DNA of 9,426 nt from assembly GCA_041648665.1 (NCBI GenBank), contig JBAZOP010000104.1:1-9426 (forward strand), in the 5' to 3' direction. Under the pieces are notes generated by a model. The model made no database searches and was not told the origin of the DNA. It saw only the letters and a program-made list of their open reading frames with translations. This DNA is from a bacterium. Its GTDB lineage: Bacteria; UBA10199; 2-02-FULL-44-16; JAAZCA01. The position numbers and the translations under genes were made by a program. Each line of letters opens with the position of its first letter. The first letter of the stretch is position 1. Positions 5,245 through 9,426 of this stretch are shown one piece after another.

Positions 5245-8200
5245 CGAATCTGTTAACGAATGGTGGTTTTGATGGCGGCGCATGGCACAAGACCCACACC
5301 GGCCAGGAGTTTGGTGAGATCGAGGTGCCGGAAGCCTGGACCTGTTTCTGGAAGGAAGGTGGCTCTGTCCCGCACGATCCTGGGAACGAGCAAGGGTACC
5401 GGCGGCCTGAGTGTAAGGTCATCGAACCACAACCGCCTTACCTGGACCCGCCACGGGTGCGTAACGGCGGAGCCTGGCAGTTATTCACCTTGTGGGGAAT
5501 TCATGACGCCGGCCTATACCAGCGCGTGGCGGCCCCTGCTGGGGCCACGGTGCGTGTCACCGCCTACACCCATGCCTGGAGTTCCCAGAGCGATAAGGTC
5601 AAGGAAGGTAGTATCCAGGACGATAACTTTGCGCAGCAGGTCGGCATCGATCCCACCGGCGGGACTGATCCGTGGGGCGCCTCAGTCGTATGGGGACCAG
5701 TCCAGCACCTCTATGACGCTTACGGCCGGGTACTATCGACCGATGTAGTAGTGGGTAACACCGGGATTGTGACCGTGTTCCTGCGCGAGGTCGTCAAGTG
5801 GCGTTACAAGCACTGTGACGGTTACTGGGATGACGTCAGTCTGGAGATCGTCACCCCTGGCGGTGGCGATGGTGACGGTGACGACGACGATAATGATGAT
5901 GATAGCGGAATTGTGGATACCCTGGCGCAGTTGGTGACCGCGCTCAACGGCATCCGCGACGTGATTGAACAGGTCGGCGGCGAGATCGCGGAGCGGCTCG
6001 CCGCCGTCGTCATCCCCGACGATGAGGATGACGAGGACGGCGAGCCGACTACTCTGCCCTGTACGGCGACCGGGTCCAAGATTGGCGCCCACTGCATTGC
6101 TGCTGGTCCGGTGCCAGCAATGGTGCGGGATGCCGTTGCCGGCGGAGCGCATCTTGCCGTAGTCAAGGCGGTCGACAACTGGGGCACGCTGGTGGAGGTC
6201 AAGCGGGACTCCTCTGCCACCATCACGATCGGGCGGGTCACCCACCCACTGGAAGGTTGCCCGGGTGTGGCCGACATCGACACCGACCTGGCCGACCTGG
6301 CCCGCCGGATTATGGCCTATACCCTGGATAAGATCATCGCCACCCCGGAAGCCGCAGCCTCGATCGACTACTACGAGCCGGTCAACGAACCAGATCCCGC
6401 CGGGGTCGCCGGTTACACACGGCTGGCCCAACTCATGATCTACTGCATGGACATCGCCGAGCAGCATGATGTCCACCTGGCGCTGCTCTCGCTCAACTGC
6501 GGCACGCCGGAGTGGGACGAAATGCAAGCCCTGGTTGCCAGCGGCATGTTCCAACGGGCACGCGCCGGTGGGCATGTCATCGCCTTGCACGAGGGGACGC
6601 TACCCGACCTGGACGGGCATAAGGCCTGGACTGCTCCCATTGATCTATGGTGGGGTGAAGGTCACACGATCCCTGGCGCGCCTGATGTAGACGACTCCGG
6701 GGCACTTTGCTTCCGCTATCGTTACTTGCAATATCTCATGCAACAAGCGGGTACGGCCTGTGAGGTGCCTATCGTTATCACGGAGTTCTATACCTGTTAC
6801 GATGCTCCAGGCCCCGAGGCGCTGGACGGCATCATCTGGTATGACAACGAGACGCGGTACGATCGGCTGTTGTTGGGTTTTTGCCCGTTCACCTTCGGGC
6901 CGACCGGATCGTGGAAGGATCAGGACTGCTTCGAGTACGGGGCTACGCTGGCCGACCGAGTCATACAACTGAAAGATCGGGTGAACGCGGCACCAGGCGA
7001 ACCGGCAACTCCCATAGAGCCAGAACTGCCCACGTTATCGATCGTCGACCTGCGGGGCACGCTCATGGTCAACCCCGCCAGTCCGTGGTACCCCTGGAAA
7101 CGTCGCACGCTCTCCGAGATCACCACGATCTTCGTACATCATAGCGCCGGGGCGTGTGGTAGCGCCAAACAGCTTGTGGAAGGCATTGCGGCCTACCACT
7201 GCTCGGCCACCGACAAGAACCGGCCCGGCATCTGCTACGCCTATATGATCGGGGCGGACGGGACCGTCTGGCAGACTTCTGACTTGGAAGACGTGGTATT
7301 TGCTCAGGGCAGCACCACCAGCCCTGACGACGAGAACCGTTACGGTGTGGCCGTCTGCTTGCTGGGCTGTTTCATCAACGGGGCAGAGCCGACCACAGCC
7401 CAGCTCGTTTCTCTGGAAAAGCTAATCCCTCACCTTGAAAACCTTGTTGGTAAGGCCTTGCGCGTATGGGGCCACAAGGACGTGATCGCCACCAAATGCC
7501 CGGGTGATTCCTGGCCGTTCCGGCCTGGGTGGGGCCTGGTCACGACTCCACTGATCGGTGTGCACGATGAGGGTAGCACGCAGACCGGCGCGGAATGGCT
7601 CGCCGATCTCGGTAAGCCTGCTTTGGTGGTGCGTCCGCTCTACGTGAAAAACTATGAAGGAATGGCCCCTGACTATTCCGCCGCGGAGGCCGCGGGCTTA
7701 CGGGTAATCGTCAGCCTGCGCTGGTCGTGGTCCAGCGATAAGGGTGGGGCGGGAACTTTACCTGATCGGGAGGGTCGTGAGTGGGTCCCGTTCCTCTCGC
7801 GGGCGTCGCGGATCATCAACGAGTCGCGCGGCGTGTGGGGTTGGTCCATCGGGAACGAGGTCAACAACCCACGGGAGTTCCCCGCGATGCGCGACCTCAC
7901 CGCCGCGGACGCCGCCGCCGCCTTCAACCAGCTCGCCGCGGTTTGTCCAGATGCCCGCCTGGCCCCGGCCTCGCTGGACCCGTTCAATGCGCAGGCGGGC
8001 GACCCGCGCGAGTGGCTCGCCGGAATGTGGGGCGCGCTGCTGCACATCCCGGCCTTCGTAGACGCCCACGGGTACATCCACGGGCCGGATCGTGATCTTG
8101 TGGGCAGCGACGCCCACTTCACCGACCCGCCGCTGGAATGGCAGTTCTACAATTACCCCGGCTGCGTCACCGCACTACTGCGTTGCTTGCCAGCGAAGTA

Positions 8201-8432
8201 CGCTCAGTTACCCATCTATGTGACGGAGTTCAACCATATCACTCGCGCTGACGGCAGCCTGGGTTGGGAGAGCGGGCAGGTCGTCGAAGACATCATTGCG
8301 GACGCCGTCGAGGTCGCCGGCCAGTGCCGTTTCGCTGGGCTGGCGCTGTATCGCTGGCGCGGGGATGAATGGGAGATCGTAGGTAATCAGCGCGTGCGAC
8401 GGGCCATTGCACGCGCCATAGGAGCAGCTTAG
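5241..8432 (+). CDS. Multidomain wall hydrolase: lectin-like domain, barrel, amidase, barrel
   Basis: A 1063-residue protein; start at ATG 5241, with GGAGG 7 bases upstream and an ATGA overlap with the preceding gene. No signal peptide or membrane segment is seen. Residues 1-205 (NLLTNGGFDGG ... YWDDVSLEIV) look like a carbohydrate-binding beta sandwich. A Gly/Asp linker (206-226), a short helix and a second acidic patch (260-269) follow. Residues 278-580 look like a clan-A glycoside-hydrolase TIM barrel with putative acid/base Glu383 (VNEPDP) and nucleophile Glu515 (VITEFY). Residues 605-765 are an Amidase_2/PGRP-type domain that cuts the MurNAc-L-Ala bond: zinc ligands His633 (FVHHSAG), His745 (GHKDV) and Cys753 (TKCPGD), with Tyr666 and Thr751 near the active site. 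Residues 770-1063 are a second barrel with Glu873 (SIGNEVNN) and Glu996 (VTEFNH). It could be an endolysin or a virion-associated lysin. The amidase is well supported; the sugar substrates are unknown. Confidence 0.8.
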   Translation: MTNLLTNGGFDGGAWHKTHTGQEFGEIEVPEAWTCFWKEGGSVPHDPGNEQGYRRPECKVIEPQPPYLDPPRVRNGGAWQLFTLWGIHDAGLYQRVAAPAGATVRVTAYTHAWSSQSDKVKEGSIQDDNFAQQVGIDPTGGTDPWGASVVWGPVQHLYDAYGRVLSTDVVVGNTGIVTVFLREVVKWRYKHCDGYWDDVSLEIVTPGGGDGDGDDDDNDDDSGIVDTLAQLVTALNGIRDVIEQVGGEIAERLAAVVIPDDEDDEDGEPTTLPCTATGSKIGAHCIAAGPVPAMVRDAVAGGAHLAVVKAVDNWGTLVEVKRDSSATITIGRVTHPLEGCPGVADIDTDLADLARRIMAYTLDKIIATPEAAASIDYYEPVNEPDPAGVAGYTRLAQLMIYCMDIAEQHDVHLALLSLNCGTPEWDEMQALVASGMFQRARAGGHVIALHEGTLPDLDGHKAWTAPIDLWWGEGHTIPGAPDVDDSGALCFRYRYLQYLMQQAGTACEVPIVITEFYTCYDAPGPEALDGIIWYDNETRYDRLLLGFCPFTFGPTGSWKDQDCFEYGATLADRVIQLKDRVNAAPGEPATPIEPELPTLSIVDLRGTLMVNPASPWYPWKRRTLSEITTIFVHHSAGACGSAKQLVEGIAAYHCSATDKNRPGICYAYMIGADGTVWQTSDLEDVVFAQGSTTSPDDENRYGVAVCLLGCFINGAEPTTAQLVSLEKLIPHLENLVGKALRVWGHKDVIATKCPGDSWPFRPGWGLVTTPLIGVHDEGSTQTGAEWLADLGKPALVVRPLYVKNYEGMAPDYSAAEAAGLRVIVSLRWSWSSDKGGAGTLPDREGREWVPFLSRASRIINESRGVWGWSIGNEVNNPREFPAMRDLTAADAAAAFNQLAAVCPDARLAPASLDPFNAQAGDPREWLAGMWGALLHIPAFVDAHGYIHGPDRDLVGSDAHFTDPPLEWQFYNYPGCVTALLRCLPAKYAQLPIYVTEFNHITRADGSLGWESGQVVEDIIADAVEVAGQCRFAGLALYRWRGDEWEIVGNQRVRRAIARAIGAA
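5862..5910 (+). other. Gly/Asp low-complexity linker in the hydrolase
   Basis: GGN and GAY codons alternate, encoding about 16 Gly/Asp/Asn residues (about 208-223) between the lectin-like domain and the short helix before the first barrel. A second acidic patch is encoded at about 6018-6045. They are probably flexible spacers; calcium binding is possible but no EF-hand or RTX pattern is present. Confidence 0.55.
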
Positions 8433-8438
8433 CAGAAC

Positions 8439-9426
8439 ATGCCCTACTCGAATTTACCAGAGGAATTATGGGATAAGATGGATTCTTGCGTCGCATCTCG
8501 AGTTGCAGAAGGTGCGGACAAGGCCGAATCCATTGCGATTTGCTATGCTGCCGTCACGGGCCGCAAGATCGTCGGGGCTACGCTTGGCGTGCCGGATAAC
8601 AACTACCTTTTACTGAGTACTCGCACCTGCTGCACTCCAGACTGCTCACGCGCCGCCGGATGGGTAGTGAATGCCGGCGGCAAGGAGCTGAACTACTGCA
8701 ATACACACTTGCCGCTGGGATTGAAAACCCTGACCGCGCACGGGATACGCTTTGACGTCAAGGCCGACGACTTGGTGCGAGTTCCGCAACCCGGCCCGGT
8801 CGCCGTCAAGCTGGCCGAAGAAGTGGGGCGAGATGACGTGACCGCAGAGATGATACAACGCGAGATTATTGACCCCTGGCGGATGGCGACCATCGGGACC
8901 CCAGCCAGTGATCGGTTACAGCTGCTGGTCGCCCGGACGTTTGGGCACTCCTACCCGAAAAGCCTGGAACTGTTGATGAAGGTGCTCCACTGGGACCTGC
9001 TGTACGCCATTGGCCAGATCTATAATGACACCGAGGCGTTCTTGCAGGGCAAGGGATTCCAACGCTGGCAAACGATCCCGGTGTATCACCCTTACGTTAC
9101 CTCCCACGCGGTCACGAAGCAGTGGCAGGTTGGTGACGAGGTGCGCATAAAACTAAACCCGGCTACATCGTGGAGCCTGGACCCCACCGAGGCGGCACGA
9201 GTAGCAATGTTCCTTTCCAGCCCGGGTTCACCGGCCCTGGTGCTCAAAACGTTCATCCCGGCGAGCTGCGTGATCAGCACGGCACGCACCGGCTTCGGAA
9301 CACCGGGCACCGAAGAGTTGGTGCTGGCGGGTGGGGAGTACGAGGCCCTGGTGCATCAACGCTTCGAGGGACGGGTCAAGGAAGGTAGCTTCGTTACCAT
9401 AGATGACCGGGTCACGTTCCTGGGCG
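8439..9426 (+). CDS. Putative phage ADP-ribosyltransferase with zinc knuckle (3' partial)
   Basis: The frame is open from ATG 8439, 6 bases after the hydrolase stop, to the window end: 329 full codons. AGGAG at 8420-8424 is 14 bases upstream, an over-long spacing. The N terminus (MPYSNLPEELWDKMDSCVAS ... AIAICYAAVTG) is a helical segment like those opening many phage head-region proteins. Next, Cys64/65, Cys69, Cys87 and His90 form a C-x3/4-C...C-x2-H zinc knuckle. Residues about 185-310 resemble an ADP-ribosyltransferase, which transfers ADP-ribose from NAD to a target: TEAFL...VYHPYV, then the ATSWSLDPTEAA segment (244-246 SWS, like the STS motif), a strand ending VLKTFIPASCVI, and TEELVLAGGEYEAL with Glu292/Glu293 as catalytic candidates. 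At the expected Arg of the first motif (LYRG in relatives) there is His217. It may continue into a further domain, for example a head-maturation protease. Confidence 0.6.
   Translation, partial: MPYSNLPEELWDKMDSCVASRVAEGADKAESIAICYAAVTGRKIVGATLGVPDNNYLLLSTRTCCTPDCSRAAGWVVNAGGKELNYCNTHLPLGLKTLTAHGIRFDVKADDLVRVPQPGPVAVKLAEEVGRDDVTAEMIQREIIDPWRMATIGTPASDRLQLLVARTFGHSYPKSLELLMKVLHWDLLYAIGQIYNDTEAFLQGKGFQRWQTIPVYHPYVTSHAVTKQWQVGDEVRIKLNPATSWSLDPTEAARVAMFLSSPGSPALVLKTFIPASCVISTARTGFGTPGTEELVLAGGEYEALVHQRFEGRVKEGSFVTIDDRVTFLG

Noticed and set aside
5733..6590. Long minus-strand frame (285 codons) inside the hydrolase gene
   Set aside because: It lies wholly antisense to strong protein-family motifs, has no ribosome site and has a composition typical of the complement of GC-rich coding sequence.
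1..9426. tRNA, rRNA, CRISPR array, IS ends or attachment sites
   Set aside because: No cloverleaf, regularly spaced repeats, transposase or integrase motifs were seen on either strand by eye.

Overview
This window looks like the structural and late-gene region of a tailed phage or prophage, about 60% GC by eye. The strongest evidence is a phage cassette in the usual order (portal, minor head protein, HK97 gp10-like neck protein) followed by a large cell-wall hydrolase. Promoters match the sigma-70 consensus and most starts have purine-rich ribosome sites, so the host is a bacterium. The N-terminal lectin-like domain of the hydrolase resembles domains I associate with Chloroflexota and related metagenomic genomes. 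That host guess rests on memory of family flavour and is weak. No integrase, terminase, major capsid gene, tRNA, rRNA, IS element or CRISPR array is visible.

Layout. Positions 1-4153 form a tight plus-strand operon. It holds a portal protein (cut at its 5' end) with an unusually long C-terminal extension, a 207-aa minor head protein, a 167-aa gp10-like protein and a 77-aa unknown protein, ending at a strong intrinsic terminator (4191-4227). From 4233 to 4571 a single minus-strand gene of unknown function has its own consensus promoter, so it resembles a moron. The AT-rich stretch 4590-4715 holds two back-to-back promoters and several repeated words that may be operators.

The plus-strand promoter (4683-4711) is followed within about 40 bases by a second intrinsic terminator (4750-4789). 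This predicts either a roughly 70-nt small RNA or an attenuated leader. Behind it lies a second plus-strand operon: a 143-aa protein that may have an ASCH/PUA-like fold, a translationally coupled 1063-aa hydrolase, and a protein running off the window end that carries a zinc-knuckle-like motif and an ADP-ribosyltransferase-like domain.

How the parts may work together: the first operon builds the portal vertex and neck. The second supplies a wall-degrading enzyme with three apparent catalytic domains (a clan-A glycoside-hydrolase-like barrel, a zinc amidase and a second barrel), plus a putative ADP-ribosyltransferase that could be packaged in the virion or modify host proteins. The most unusual items are the barrel-amidase-barrel hydrolase, the ADP-ribosyltransferase-like gene with histidine where arginine is expected, the promoter-terminator leader, and the duplicated module plus coiled coil at the C terminus of the portal.
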